A DNA stretch of 64,000 nucleotides from Engraulis encrasicolus (GCF_034702125.1 NC_085868.1:25963701-26027700); one strand, 5' to 3'. Counted from the stretch's first letter, positions 1 to 27,458 are shown. Made by a program: numbers and translations. Notes: generated by a model from the letters alone, not told the origin.

Positions 1-660
1 ATTTATATTGTCATTACATAAGGTTGGCAAAGGTGAAAAAAGAAAATGAATGAAGTAAATATCGCAATGTATCGCAATAACACATGAATCGCAATGCATC
101 ATGATAGAATCGCATCGTGGCATGTGTATCGTGATGCGCATCGAATCGTGAACCCTTTACTAATACCCACCATGGCAACCATCATTTCCATTAAGTGTAT
201 CAGATAGAACACGGTTTGGACTGACATTTCACCATCAAATTTGCCATTTACTCCAAGGGCAGAAAGCGCACTCAACCTCAGACATTGGAACAGACCACCT
301 GTGTTGTCAAGTTCTACCACCAAGTTTCACCAATTGCTTGCATCTGGAGGTGTGTGTGTGCGCACGTGCGTTCGAGTGTGTTCACTTCCCCGCAGGCATA
401 CTAAATTAGACTTTAATTAGAGGATAGTACAGATTTTATTTAAAGAAGGTGTTACTCCTGGCCCTAGTGCTTTTGTCACAGTGTTTTGTCACTGAAGGAG
501 GCGAAAGAACTCTTCCTCTTATATCATTAACCAAAAGGAGTGAGGGTGTATTGATCACTTTGACACTTTCATTTTACTGACACGGCTGACAATGTTGTTT
601 CATTGGTTTCAAAAAGGTTTATGATCATTACTATCACACCTTTGAACCTGCATGCAAGAT
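1..660. other. Upstream flank of the receptor gene; degenerate repeat at the left edge
   Basis: Positions 1-150 hold a degenerate run of ATCG and GCAATG words that looks like the end of an interspersed element cut by the window edge. A short TG-rich patch follows at 350-380. I see no open frame with coding character and no clear regulatory motif other than the TATA box listed separately. Confidence 0.35.
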
Positions 661-664
661 GTAG

Positions 665-713
665 TATATAATAGACTGCAGACACTACACTGGGATCAAA
701 TTTCTGTGTCAAG
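665..713 (+). promoter_or_regulatory. Putative TATA box and 5' UTR exon of the adhesion GPCR
   Basis: A TATATAAT box lies at 665-672. About 40 bp downstream there is a good splice donor (exon end 713, then GTAAGT). The next acceptor (CTATAG, 877-878) abuts the ATG at 879. This fits a short untranslated first exon spliced directly to the start codon. The transcription start would be near 695. No transcript evidence is available. Confidence 0.45.
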
Positions 714-878
714 GTAAGTCATCCTCTTCATGTTTTATGGCTATTTATATGTCAATGATATTTTCACATTTTTCATGTTAGCTCAAATGTGCTTGATTGT
801 TTAATTCATGTTTGTGATTTATATTTTATAGTATAGAAACATTGATACAAAACTATCATTTTATTTATTTTTCTATAG

Positions 879-17791
<16,913 letters not shown>

Positions 17792-18510
17792 ATCTTACAG
17801 ACTGCTTATCTCATCCTTCACACAGAGGAATGTGTCAGACGGGGCATTTTCCAGATTGGTCAAAAATCCTCAGTGGCCGATGATGCTCTACTTCCCCACT
17901 ACAATTTAGAGAGGAAGGTCCATTAGTCCGTCTGAAATACAGGCAGTATAATTATTATGCCCACTTTCAGTTTTCCCAAATAGAATCAAAGCCCTTAAAG
18001 GTACACTGCGCAGGAAATGGTCAAAAAATGTACTGCAACTATGCTGCTCAATGAAACTGGGTTGCCTATTGCCAAATTTGATCTTTTCATTAAAGTTTAC
18101 TAAGTAATAAACTAATATTTTCTAGTATGACCCAAGTACAGTCATTTTTGCAGCTAAAAATGGCTATTTCTGGAAATTCAAAATGGTGGACCATGGAGAA
18201 GATCCCTCTTTTCATGTATGAAAAATGCAATTTTTCCAGTCATAATGTATACCGCATGGATTCTGGAAATAAACAACTACAAATCTTACACAGGGTACCT
18301 TTAATATTCAGATTAAAAACACTGTATACAAATCAATCAGTGCACACAGCTATGCTCACACAGTGGTGTACATATTTTTTCGAGAGTGAAATAAAAATGT
18401 TATCTACTTGTACTGTAAATTCAGCTCATTGTATTTTCCTGTTTGTAACCATGGATGAAACATGGATGTCATTTTGAATGAATATCTGTTTTGTAATAAA
18501 TGTAAATTTA
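17792..18510 (+). other. adgrg7: 3' UTR of the adhesion GPCR with two poly(A) signals
   Basis: Sequence after the TAA stop. AATAAA occurs at 18390-18395 and 18495-18500. A diverged copy of this UTR lies at about 32,050-32,540, including the first AATAAA (32208-32213) and a second one in the corresponding place. The UTR contains the TTAA-flanked MITE at 17999-18300. Confidence 0.6.
17995..18304. mobile_element. TTAA-flanked MITE in the receptor 3' UTR
   Basis: Flanked by TTAA at 17995-17998 and 18301-18304. Ends are AGGTACACTGCGCAGG and its imperfect inverse (rc AGGTACCCTGTG). The 302-bp body is absent from the paralogous UTR copy near 32,110, where the sequence runs through without interruption. 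A second copy in opposite orientation lies at 35970-36266. TTAA targets suggest a piggyBac- or Kolobok-type element. Confidence 0.75.
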
Positions 18511-18584
18511 ATTGAGTAAATATTGTTATGTTTGTTTCTATTTGTACATATGTCTGTTCACCTCTATGATGATGCAAACAGACA

Positions 18585-18751
18585 CAGCGGCGATTCTAGA
18601 GTAAGTTGGGGCCCCAAGTGAAAATTCAAAAGAATGAACATTCGCAACAAATCGCCACTAATGTAGTTTAAAATCTTAACTATTATTCACCCTCTAGGCT
18701 TGGGGGCCCCAAGCGGCTGCCTGCCTAGCCTGGTGACAAGATGCGCCTCTG
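18585..18751. mobile_element. hAT MITE (CAGCGGCGATTCTAG family), copy 1
   Basis: 167 bp, starting CAGCGGCGATTCTAG and ending GCGCCTCTG, with perfect 8-bp flanks AACAGACA at 18577-18584 and 18752-18759. The paralogous flank near 32,415 shows the empty site. A second family member is at 55597-55765. Confidence 0.85.
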
Positions 18752-18876
18752 AACAGACAATCCAAGTCATCATAAAAGTATGAAGTGAAAGAAGTAGTAT
18801 GAAGTGCTAAGCACTTCAACAACATCTCCAGTGAATAGCCAGCGTGTGCACTGTGCAGTGAAACAGTTATAGAAAG

Positions 18877-18921
18877 AAAGAAAGAAAGCCCAATGAGAAA
18901 CTCCAACTCCCATTGTCATTG
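18877..18921 (-). mobile_element. tRNA-SINE tail fragment (left part of a split copy)
   Basis: GAAAGAAAG followed by a segment matching, in reverse complement, the tail of the SINE at 35517-35821 (CAATGACAATGGGAGTTG...). The remainder of the same minus-strand SINE resumes at 27196. The copy is therefore interrupted by the insertions between. Confidence 0.7.
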
Positions 18922-19528
18922 AACCAATGAATGAATGAATGATTTATTTCTCTCTTCTCACCGTCATTTTGATGTTTAGTTACATCTCGTTAAAAAGTAT
19001 AACAGTAACACATTGGCCCTCATTTATCAAAGCAGCGTACAACGAGAATCATGCGCACGTCGTGCGTACATTCTTTTTCTACGACCGGTTGGCATTTATC
19101 AAATCTCATCGTAAGCGCAGGAAAGATGAAATCCTACGACTGCTCTCAGACGGTGTACGCCGTTTTCAAGTTGGACTTGAGATGACTATGATCACTATGA
19201 TATGTAGCGCAACAACTCATTATCATAAATATGTGGCCTACATAATTACAAAATGTTTTTACATTGTATATTTTAGTTAAGCCAACTTCTACCTGTTTGA
19301 ATTGGTTCACCCTTCCTGGGAGCGCTGCGTTAATTTGGCATAGGCCAAGAAGAACTTCAAGAGACATCTAATTTGTGATTTGACGTGATGTGTGAATAAT
19401 TGGGGACTCACTAGTTCGACGCCGTGTCGCCCAGAATGGGTTGTGCGTACTCGTTCATGAGAACGCTCGTGCACTCAACCGCGGTTTATGAGACGCTGCC
19501 AAGTGATGAACAAACAGTCAAACGAACA

Positions 19529-22500
19529 ATGACTAACAACGACGACAGTAAGTACTAGCCTACTGTAAATGTAATCCATGTCTTCTGTTAGATCACATTA
19601 TCAGGGCTCTAAATAAGCATCAATCAAAAAACAAAAACAAAACATCTTGCGTTTCCTACGTGTTCTATGTTTGTTGAAAGGCTCTAAGTAAGCACCCACA
19701 AAAAAGCCCAAACATTTACGCTGGTTATGCTATCCACGTAACTTAGCATTTCCTTAAATGTATAGGATTTGTTTTTTAAGCGTACGTTGTGTAGCCTATT
19801 TTGACAGTACATTGTGAACAACAGTGTATGCCTGTTGTGCCGTTTTGATATGTATTTTCCAATCGGAGCTACTGCTAGAGTTGACATTGACATTGAAATG
19901 GGGACATAAACGTTTTGATATTTATTTTCCAATCGGAGCTACCTGCTAGAGTTGACGTTGACATTGAAATGGGGACATAAACGTTTGGACACGGCACTTG
20001 TGCTGTCCCAGTGAGCCGTGGGCATTTTAAGCTGACGTGAGACATTCATCATTCAACATTTTTCTTTTTTTAACACATTATCTAGTTCCATCCTGGGTAC
20101 CAGCATTCTTTAAAGTCATACAAAGAGGGGATGACTACATCTCTGGAATCGTCCAGACAGAAGAGGAGGCAGAGCGTTTGCTAGAGATTCATTCAAGGGC
20201 CACTCTTACATCTTTTGTCACATGGTAGGTAGGCCTACAAGACCTGTGTCTGAACAGAAAATAATGTCTCCCTTGCAAATAATACACATACTAGTGTAGT
20301 ATGAAATTGTGAAACTGCCTTTATGTTTATTTGTAATTCTGATGTGTAATTGTGATTCCAGGTCTGAACACAAGAAAGAAGCCGGTAAAGTGAGACATGT
20401 GTGGCAGGTGGAGGACTACGATGAATGCACCCCTCTTTGTGTGACAAGGCGAATTGCCCTCGCCTGTCATCTTGGAAAAGCAAAAGGAAAATCAAAGGTA
20501 AATAAAACTTATTCAGAAAGAAAATCTGATTGTGTTCCTCAAATAAGTCTGTCCCCCGCCCTATCCCATCAGCCCCCATCCACTAAACTAGCTACTTTTT
20601 TCTGTCCTGCATAGGAAGCACATTGTCAGGAACACGTCTACACAAAAAAGCGTTTCCATGTACAGGATGGGAAAAAAATGGATTGTCCAGCGAAACTTTT
20701 CATCCGGCATGTTACAAGGTGAGCATGTCTGTTCAACTACATTGTTTTTATTTTATTTATTTAACCTTTATTTAACCAGGAAAAATAAACCCGTTGAGAG
20801 TAAGAACCGGTGTCCTGGCCAAGTGGCGGCTCAAGTTACAAAATTAAAATTAAACAGTTGCATTAAAATAACAAATCAAGTAAAATAACACGTCAATTGA
20901 AACAGTTACAGACAATAGACTCTGTCTCAAGAGTCTCAAGAGAAAACACAAATGCCCTCTTCCCCTGTTCTATGTGGAAGCAAGGGACAGAGAGTAACAA
21001 CTGGCCTTTAGAGCGCAGACCATAAGACTCAATATTCCTCACTGTGATTAGGCTGCAGATGTAAGGTGGCAGTAGTCCGAGTATTGCCTTGTAAATAAAT
21101 GTATACCAGTGACTAAGTCTCCTGGTAGTCAGTGAAGACCATTTAACTCTGGCATAGAGTTCACAGTGATGAGTTTGGGCCCTACAGTTAGTGATGAACC
21201 TCAGGGCACCATGATACACAGAGTCAATCTTACTCAGACATTGGGATGAAGCATTCATGTACAGCATGTCTGCATAGTCTAAAATGGATACAAACGTTGC
21301 AGAGACAAGGCGCTTCTTAACATGAAAGGAAAAACAAATTTTATTTCTAAATAAAAAACCTAACTTTAGTTTAAGTTTCCTCACAAGATTTTCAATGTGG
21401 GCTTTGAACGTCAAAGTATCATCAAGCACATGCACGTTCACTCACAAGCCAGGGGTGTTGAACCTTAACCTAATTATGTGAATGTGATAAATGTATCTGA
21501 CTTCAGCTACAATCGCATGTTTTCTGTACGTTTTTGTTTTTAGATATGACACATTTGCTGTGGAGGATGTGAGGAGTCATAAAGAAGAGGCAATGAAAAA
21601 CCTGAAGAAGGCACTTCTCACGGACACTCCACCGACCTCTAAATTCATTCATTTCAAGATCCCACTTCTACATACACACAATCACTCAGTTGGAGCAGGA
21701 GCGTGCTTTTCGAGACCTGTACATCCTCAGGTACGACACAAAATCCACGAGATGGTGGCACAAGGCATCACTAACATCGCCTACGTGAAAAGGGCGTTAA
21801 AGCAGTTTGTGCTGAAAGAGTTGTGCATACCAGGCCTGCAGAATCCGCATCCCAACGACCACACATTTTTCCCGGCTAATGCAACTATCCACAATCATAT
21901 TCACCTGGCACTAGTGGCCGGTCGCTACTCCGCCCTTGACCAGGAAAACCTGGAACAGAAAGTGGCAGCTTGGCAAGCTGAAGACCCGGGGAACAAAATA
22001 TTCTTTCGAAAGTGCAGAGGACCAGCTGAGGTATTAGAAAATCAGTTTCTTTTTATTCACCAACATACAAAACAAAGTAGGCTCCTGCAGAGATATGGAG
22101 ACATGGTCCTGCTCGATGCCACCTACAAAACTTCAAAATACTCCATGCCGCTCTTCTTACTCGTCGTGAAAACAAATGTTGGCTACAAACCAGTAGCACA
22201 ATTCATCTGTGAACGAGAGTCAACTGAATCAATAGCAGAGGCACTGCGAATTCTCAAGGGATGGAATCCTGCTTGGCATCCTTTATACTTCATGACAGAC
22301 TACAGTGAACAAGAGTTGCAGGCCCTCTCCCAAGTTTTTCCATCCTCAAAAACTCACCTCTGCTCCTTCCATAGAGAACAGGCCTGGCTCCGCTGGACCA
22401 AAGATGGTAAGTTTAAAACTTGGTGCCATTTTGTAAACTTAATGAGTGACTGTCATGGACCTAGTCCAGACAGACAATGTAACACTAACAAAATAATTTG

Positions 22501-24592
22501 ATGCTTGTAGGAAAAAACCGTCTCGGGGAGAAAGAACAGAGAGAGCTTTTGGTACTTCTGCGAGATGTGGCATGGGCGAGGACAGAGGACAACTGTTCTT
22601 TAGCCATAGACAGGTTGAGGGACAGTTTGGTGTACAAGAGCAATCAGCAAGTGCGCTCGTATGTTGAGCAAAGATGGATTGCCATCAAAGAGGTATTGTG
22701 TTATAGGTATAACTTTCACTTTATATCAGGGTAGACCAGTTGTAATGAATGGCACAATTATGGTGGTAAATGGATTGTTGCCCAAGCAGGTGTACGTGTT
22801 CCCACTAGGCACACAGAACATGAGTGAGGGGGTACTCATAGTACAAGGGGGTACGCAAGACAAAAAAAAAGTTGGGAAACTCACTACTATGGACTGTGCA
22901 CATGGTACTTTACATGGAGGGTGTATTCACTTTTGTTACACGGTGCATTGTAATGGAATGCTAACTTGTGGGTCAAATTGTTCTCATATAATTATTTTTT
23001 CCCCCCCAGAAATGGACCAGAGCGTATGCACCGAAAGAGTTCAACGCGTCAATCACCACCAACAACGGGGTTGAAACGATGAATAAAAACTTGAAGGAGT
23101 TTTTCCTCAAAATTACGAGTACTGGGACCATCTCTTCTGTCCTCGAAACAGTGATTACGGAGTTCATACCAGAAAAGATCAAGGATTACGAACGTTTGAA
23201 CTACACCTACACCACCGGCCACAAGACTTACAACAAGGAGGTTCCGACGTTTCTCCGAAATCGGCCACGGAATGTTGTTCTTCATTGCCTTAAAAGCATC
23301 ACCTCAGCATCCCATTTCACTTTGAAGGACATCGTGGATGAAGGTGATGGTAACTTTTTGGTCCGAAGTGAGCAATCTCATCAGTCTTACACGCTGAACC
23401 TCAAAGAGCCGTGGTGTGAGTGTGGAGCCTTTCAGGACTCTTACCTACCCTGCAAGCACATGTTTGCCATTTTCAAGTTGACTGATTATTCATGGGATTG
23501 TCTCCCTGTGAAGTACACACAGTCACCCTATCTTAGTCTTGACATGATGCTGGATGGAGGAGGAGGAGAGAGGATGCTGGATGGAGGAGAGAGGATGCTG
23601 GATGGAGGAGGAGGAGGAGAGAGGATGCTGGATGGAGGAGAGAGGATGCTGGATGGAGGAGGAGGAGGAGAGAGGATGCTGGATGGAGGAGAGAGGATGC
23701 TGGATGGAGGAGAGAGGATGCTGGATGGAGGAGGAGGAGGAGAGAGGATGCTGGATGGAGGAGAGAGGATGCTGGATGGAGGAGGAGGAGGAGAGAGGAT
23801 GCTGGATGGAGGAGGAGGAGGAGGAGAGAGGATGCTGGATGGAGGAGAGAGGATGCTGGATGGAGGAGGAGGAGGAGAGAGGATGCTGGATGGAGGAGGA
23901 GGAGGAGAGAGGATGCAGGATGGAGGAGAGAGGATGCTGGATGGAGGAGGAGGAGGAGAGAGGATGCTGGATGGAGGAGAGAGGATGCTGGATGGAGGAG
24001 GAGGAGGAGGAGAGAGGATGCTGGATGGAGGAGAGAGGATGCTGGATGGAGGAGGAGGAGGAGAGAGGATGCTGGATGGAGGAGAGAGGATGCTGGATGG
24101 AGGAGGAGGAGGAGGAGAGAGGATGCAGGATGGAGATGGAGGAGAGAGGATGCAGGATGGAGTTCGAAAATTGAAATTAGACCAATGTGCCATGAGGGAG
24201 GAATTAAAGAAGCTAACTGACGCCACTTATTTGTGTACCGATGGGGAGACTGTACGAAGAATGACTGCAGCTCTCAGGAGCATGCGACAAACATTAGAGC
24301 AGCAGTGCCAAAAAGAAAATGGATTAATGCTTAACACACCTGGCAAAATTGTTATGCTCAGGAAAGACCTCAGAGGACTGCCAGTCAAAAAGGCCAAGTC
24401 AAGGCTGTCCAGAAAACGAAAATGGAGCCAAGGTATGAAGCTTGCCAGCTGTAGTCGGACACAATGACACTGCATTTATTATAGAAATAAGATGCATTTA
24501 AATGCTAAATGTATGTTTTGCTGTCTTCTCTTCCAGACCCCCTTATGATACTGGGCCAAAGCTCTTCCCCCGCCCTGCAACCAAAGTCCTGA
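19529..24592 (+). CDS. MULE transposase, DDE plus SWIM zinc finger, 8 exons
   Basis: Exons: 19529-19547, 20086-20224, 20362-20497, 20615-20718, 21544-22406, 22511-22692, 23010-24432, 24537-24592. All have GT-AG junctions and join in phase to 2,922 nt, 973 residues, stop TGA. It would catalyse cut-and-paste transposition in the nucleus. Residues about 50-150 carry a Cys/His-rich segment ending CPAKLFI, like the WRKY/FLYWCH-type DNA-binding fingers upstream of many MULE cores. The catalytic core has D324 (LLDATYK), D385 (FMTDYSEQE), the C406-x2-H409 motif with W414, and E503 in TNNGVETMN. The SWIM finger is C617-x-C619-x9-C629-x-H631. Residues about 660-868 are a GERMLDG/poly-Gly repeat coded by a minisatellite, absent from typical family members as I know them. 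The start ATG is the first in frame and makes a tiny first exon, so it is less certain than the rest. Related proteins are often annotated calcium-responsive transcription factor-like or ZSWIM-like. Confidence 0.88.
19841..19990. repeat. Tandem duplication (about 70 bp x 2) in MULE intron 1
   Basis: CGTTTTGATATTTATTTTCC...GGGGACATAAA occurs twice in tandem with few differences. It lies between the first tiny coding exon and exon 2. Confidence 0.85.
20745..21441 (-). pseudogene. L2-type LINE fragment (C-terminal reverse-transcriptase ORF part)
   Basis: The minus-strand frame 20893-21441 (182 codons) matches the region after the reverse transcriptase core in fish L2-like LINEs: KLKLKLGFLFRNK, VSILDYADMLYMNAS, FIYKAILGLLPPYI. 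The YADD block and everything upstream are missing. The 3' tail TTTATTTAACCTTTATTTAACC lies at the left end. It sits entirely in transposase intron 4 (20719-21543) and spares the exons. Confidence 0.75.
22735..22885. mobile_element. Probable hAT remnant in MULE intron 6
   Basis: GGGGGTACGCAAGAC...AAGTTGGGAAACTCACTA resembles one terminus of the hAT element at 9349-9814 (GGGGTACG, AAGTTTGGGAA). The left terminus and target duplication are not clear. Confidence 0.35.
23548..24160 (+). repeat. In-frame GERMLDG minisatellite inside the transposase exon
   Basis: About 600 bp of GGATGCTGGATGGAGGAGA units alternating with GGAGGA runs of varying length. All length changes are multiples of 3, so frame is kept. 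Near-identical units imply recent expansion. It lies C-terminal to the SWIM finger (residues about 660-868). Variant units with ATGCAGGATGG occur near 23921 and at the end. Confidence 0.95.
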
Positions 24593-25221
24593 GGAGCATG
24601 CAGGCAAGACACACTCCACAAATATTGGCCAACATCAGGGTTTGACCCTTGTTTTTCTTTTATGATGTTTTTATTTGATTTTAGGTTGGGATCTCACTGT
24701 GACCGCAGTGAAAGGATGCAGGCCAATCATTACTTACTGTTTTGCACTCCTGTTTTGCAGCATCTTAAATTTGTTTGTATCAAAACAAATAGTGTTCCAA
24801 AGTTGTAGTGTTTTAATGAAGAAACATTTTGGTCACCTACATAACTAGACCAGGTTTCTCTTTTATGTTAATGAAGCAAATCTTAAACTTGTAAATCACT
24901 ATTTATTTTGCAATTTTCTTTATTCATCAACATGATGTATTGTAAGGACAGTCACTTTACTGACAGTGTTCATTTTGATAAAAGGCCTACTACCATCTAA
25001 AATCTTGGTTTAAGACCATCAAAGATGTAAAATTTGACATTGGCACATTTATATTCCTTAAGATGGTGAAAAATATTTCTATTCATCTTGAGCACATTTC
25101 CCTGCTTTGTGTTTTTGACATGCATCATTAACATACTACATTGTGAACTCTGTGTGTTCTAACTTATATTTGACTGTGTGCTGTGATTTTGTGTACTTTG
25201 ATATCTTAATTATTTATGTTT

Positions 25222-25672
25222 ACATACCTCTACATTGTGAACTGTGTGCTGTGATTCTGCTTAACCTATGTTTGACTGTGTGCTGTGATTATTAGGCCTA
25301 TTTTTCCCCCCGCTTTAATAGGCTATCTGAATGATTGCCTTTTTGCTATTTTATATTTGTTGAGTTTCACAATTCCAATTACATACCTCTACATTGTGAA
25401 CTGTGTGCTGTGATTCTGCTTAACCTATGTTTGACTGTGTGCTGTGATTATTAGGCCTATTTTTCCCCCCGCTTTAATAGGCTATCTGAATGATTGCCTG
25501 AGTTTCACAATTCCAATTACATACCTCTACATTGTGAACTGTGTGCTGTGATTCTGCTTAACCTATGTTTGACTGTGTGCTGTGATTATTAGGCCTATTT
25601 TTCCCCCCGCTTTAATAGGCTATCTGAATGATTGCCTTTTTGCTATTTTATATTTGTTGAGTTTCACAATTC
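25222..25672. repeat. Three tandem copies of a 139-159 bp unit, 3' part of MULE
   Basis: Units start ACATACCTCTACATTGTGAA at 25222, 25381 and 25520. The middle copy lacks about 20 bp (TTTTTGCTATTTTATATTTG). A fourth degenerate partial copy lies at 25133-25175. Downstream of the transposase stop, non-coding. Confidence 0.9.
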
Positions 25673-25884
25673 CTCTGCCCAATGCTTGTTTTCAGTTTGA
25701 TGTTTTCAGTTAGTGTCATATCTATTGAACACTGCCTTAAAGCCTTTACCCACCTGTCCTGTAGGCCTACTGATTTATACAAGAAGAAAAATAATAAAGG
25801 ATTATATATGCTTTGCAACAGTTGTGTCCTCGAATTCATCTGGAATGTAGGCTTATGTTTGTCTGTGTATTGTCTTGACGCATT

Positions 25885-26215
25885 TAAAAAAAAAAAAAAA
25901 CTCATAAAAGAACCAATTTTGCCATGTAGCCTATGCCACTTGTGGTTTTAAAAAAAAACTCACGAAAGAACCGGTAGCATGCCACTGTGGTTGTATCAGC
26001 CTGCGCATCGTCGGCTAAATCGCTTATTTGAAATGTCGGCATTAAAAAAAAACCTCCCAGAAGAACCTATTAGTAGCCTAGTAGTTCATGTGGTTGCATC
26101 AGAGTAAGCCTCGTCGGCTAAATCGCTTATTTTGGAATGTCAGCATTTTTTTTTTTACATAAAACTCTCAAACCCCAGTCAGTATCGTCGGGTAAATCGC
26201 CTATTTGAAATGTTT
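25885..26215. repeat. Subterminal repeats near the right MULE end
   Basis: A motif CGTCGGCTAAATCGCTTATT, followed by GAAATGTC, recurs at 26009, 26112 and 26186. Each is preceded by an A-run plus CTC..AGAACC block (also at about 25885). The last copy ends about 130 bp inside the right TIR. Such repeats are candidate transposase-binding sites. Confidence 0.7.
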
Positions 26216-27195
26216 GATTACACATCTAATCATGCTGCAGCCCTCTCTGCGCCGTCTCCAGGGCAACCTCTCTGCGCCGTCTGCGGGGACGCGCACATAT
26301 CTGCTCTGCTCTAAATGACGTAAGACGTAAGTACAACCCCTCGGGCGACACGGCGTCGAACTAGTGAGTCCCGAATAATTGTGCAATATAGGCCTACAGC
26401 CGCATATGCGCCTTCAGTCGTGGGATCAATGGGGGACGACGTTCTTTTTAACAGCTGGGAGTTCAGGCACACATCAATCAATACCTACAGTAATAATCTC
26501 CCGGTAGAGTTTTGCCGTTTCGCACGACTGTCCGAATACACACACCTGACACGTGTGTGTCCGATAACACGTTATAGTCGTCCATGTAGGTGGGAAAAGG
26601 GATATCCCCCCCAAAGAACTGGATCACAGGAAGCAGGGCGCACATGAACGCGAGAGGGACAGCGCACTGGACATGTAAAGCTCTCCTTCCCCAACAAATG
26701 GTTTGGGCACTGTTTGTTGGCCAGTTTCACGTAGCCTTTTCTTGACCTCCTTTACAAAAAGGTTTATTGTCATTTTTTTTTTTAAAGAATAATATAATAA
26801 TATAAAAAAATATCTTCATTGGGCCTATGTCTACTGTAGTCAATTAAACATTTCATTGTAATTATTTGGAAATCAGTCTCTTGGCCTACCCCTTCCATAT
26901 TGAGAACCGAAACATGTTGACTACTGTTGTTGATTAGGCCTATTTACACATGTTATTTTGTTGTCTACCTCGCGTAAAGCTTAATTACAAGCTGTCAATC
27001 AACCACAACGTAGTTGTTTTAGCCGGTTTCTAATTACGATGGTTTTCAGACGCTGGATTTATCAACAGCCGCTCGCTCTTACGATGGGATTGGAGAGGTA
27101 CACATGTTTAGTAAATCTCACGTGAGCTTCGTCGTACGACGAGATCTGCGCTCATTTCTGCTATGGTTTCTACGCAAGTTTGATAAATGAGGGCC

Positions 27196-27458
27196 ATTGT
27201 GACACAGCACTCCACAGCACACAAGTGAACACTGCACACAACGAAATTGCATTTATGCCTCACTCGTGCAAGGGGGCAGCCCTCAATGGCGCCCCTAGGG
27301 AGCAGTGCGGCGGGACGGTACCATGCTCAGGGTACCTCAGTCATGGAGGAGGATGGGGGATAGCACTGGTTAAATACTACACTACCGTCGGTCTAGAATC
27401 GAACCGGCAACCTTTGGGCTACAAGTCTGACGCCCTAACTGCTTACCCATGACTGCCC
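27196..27458 (-). mobile_element. tRNA-derived SINE, right part of a split copy
   Basis: The reverse complement begins GGGCAGTCATGGGTAAGCAG and contains a box-B-like GGTTCGATTC, as does the intact copy at 35517. It ends at the transposon junction at ATTGTGACACAG. The missing tail lies at 18877-18921. Confidence 0.75.

Larger units (their letters stand above)
19403..26372 (+). mobile_element. Apparently complete MULE-superfamily DNA transposon
   Basis: Perfect 30-bp terminal inverted repeats (19403-19432 and 26343-26372; first bases GGGACTCACTAGTTCGACGC), with imperfect similarity continuing about 15 bp inward. Perfect 9-bp target duplication GAATAATTG at 19394-19402 and 26373-26381; 9 bp is the classic Mutator-like size. 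The 6,970-bp body encodes one spliced transposase gene (19529-24592) with no disabling mutation. Direct repeats lie at 19841-19990, 25222-25672 and 25885-26215. An L2 fragment is inserted in intron 4. Every part expected of an autonomous element is visible. Confidence 0.9.
19015..27195. mobile_element. Non-autonomous TIR element (GGCCCTCATTTATCAAA ends) carrying a nested MULE
   Basis: Perfect 17-bp inverted ends at 19015-19031 and 27179-27195, with weaker similarity (GCGTA) beyond. Without the MULE and its duplicated 9 bp the element is about 1,202 bp, with no coding capacity. It sits inside the minus-strand tRNA-SINE. CATTG is found at 19011-19015 and 27195-27199 and could be the target duplication, overlapping one terminal base. 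An unexplained 89-bp spacer (18922-19010) lies between SINE tail and left end. Confidence 0.7.

Noticed and set aside
23528..24226. 232-codon minus-strand frame of Pro/Ser repeats
   Set aside because: Exact antisense of the GERMLDG minisatellite in the transposase exon; open only because the repeat lacks stops.
19403..27195. Treating the GGCCCTCATTTATCAAA ends as the termini of the transposase element
   Set aside because: The inner 30-bp TIRs carry a perfect 9-bp duplication of MULE size and directly bracket the gene; the outer pair belongs to the host element.
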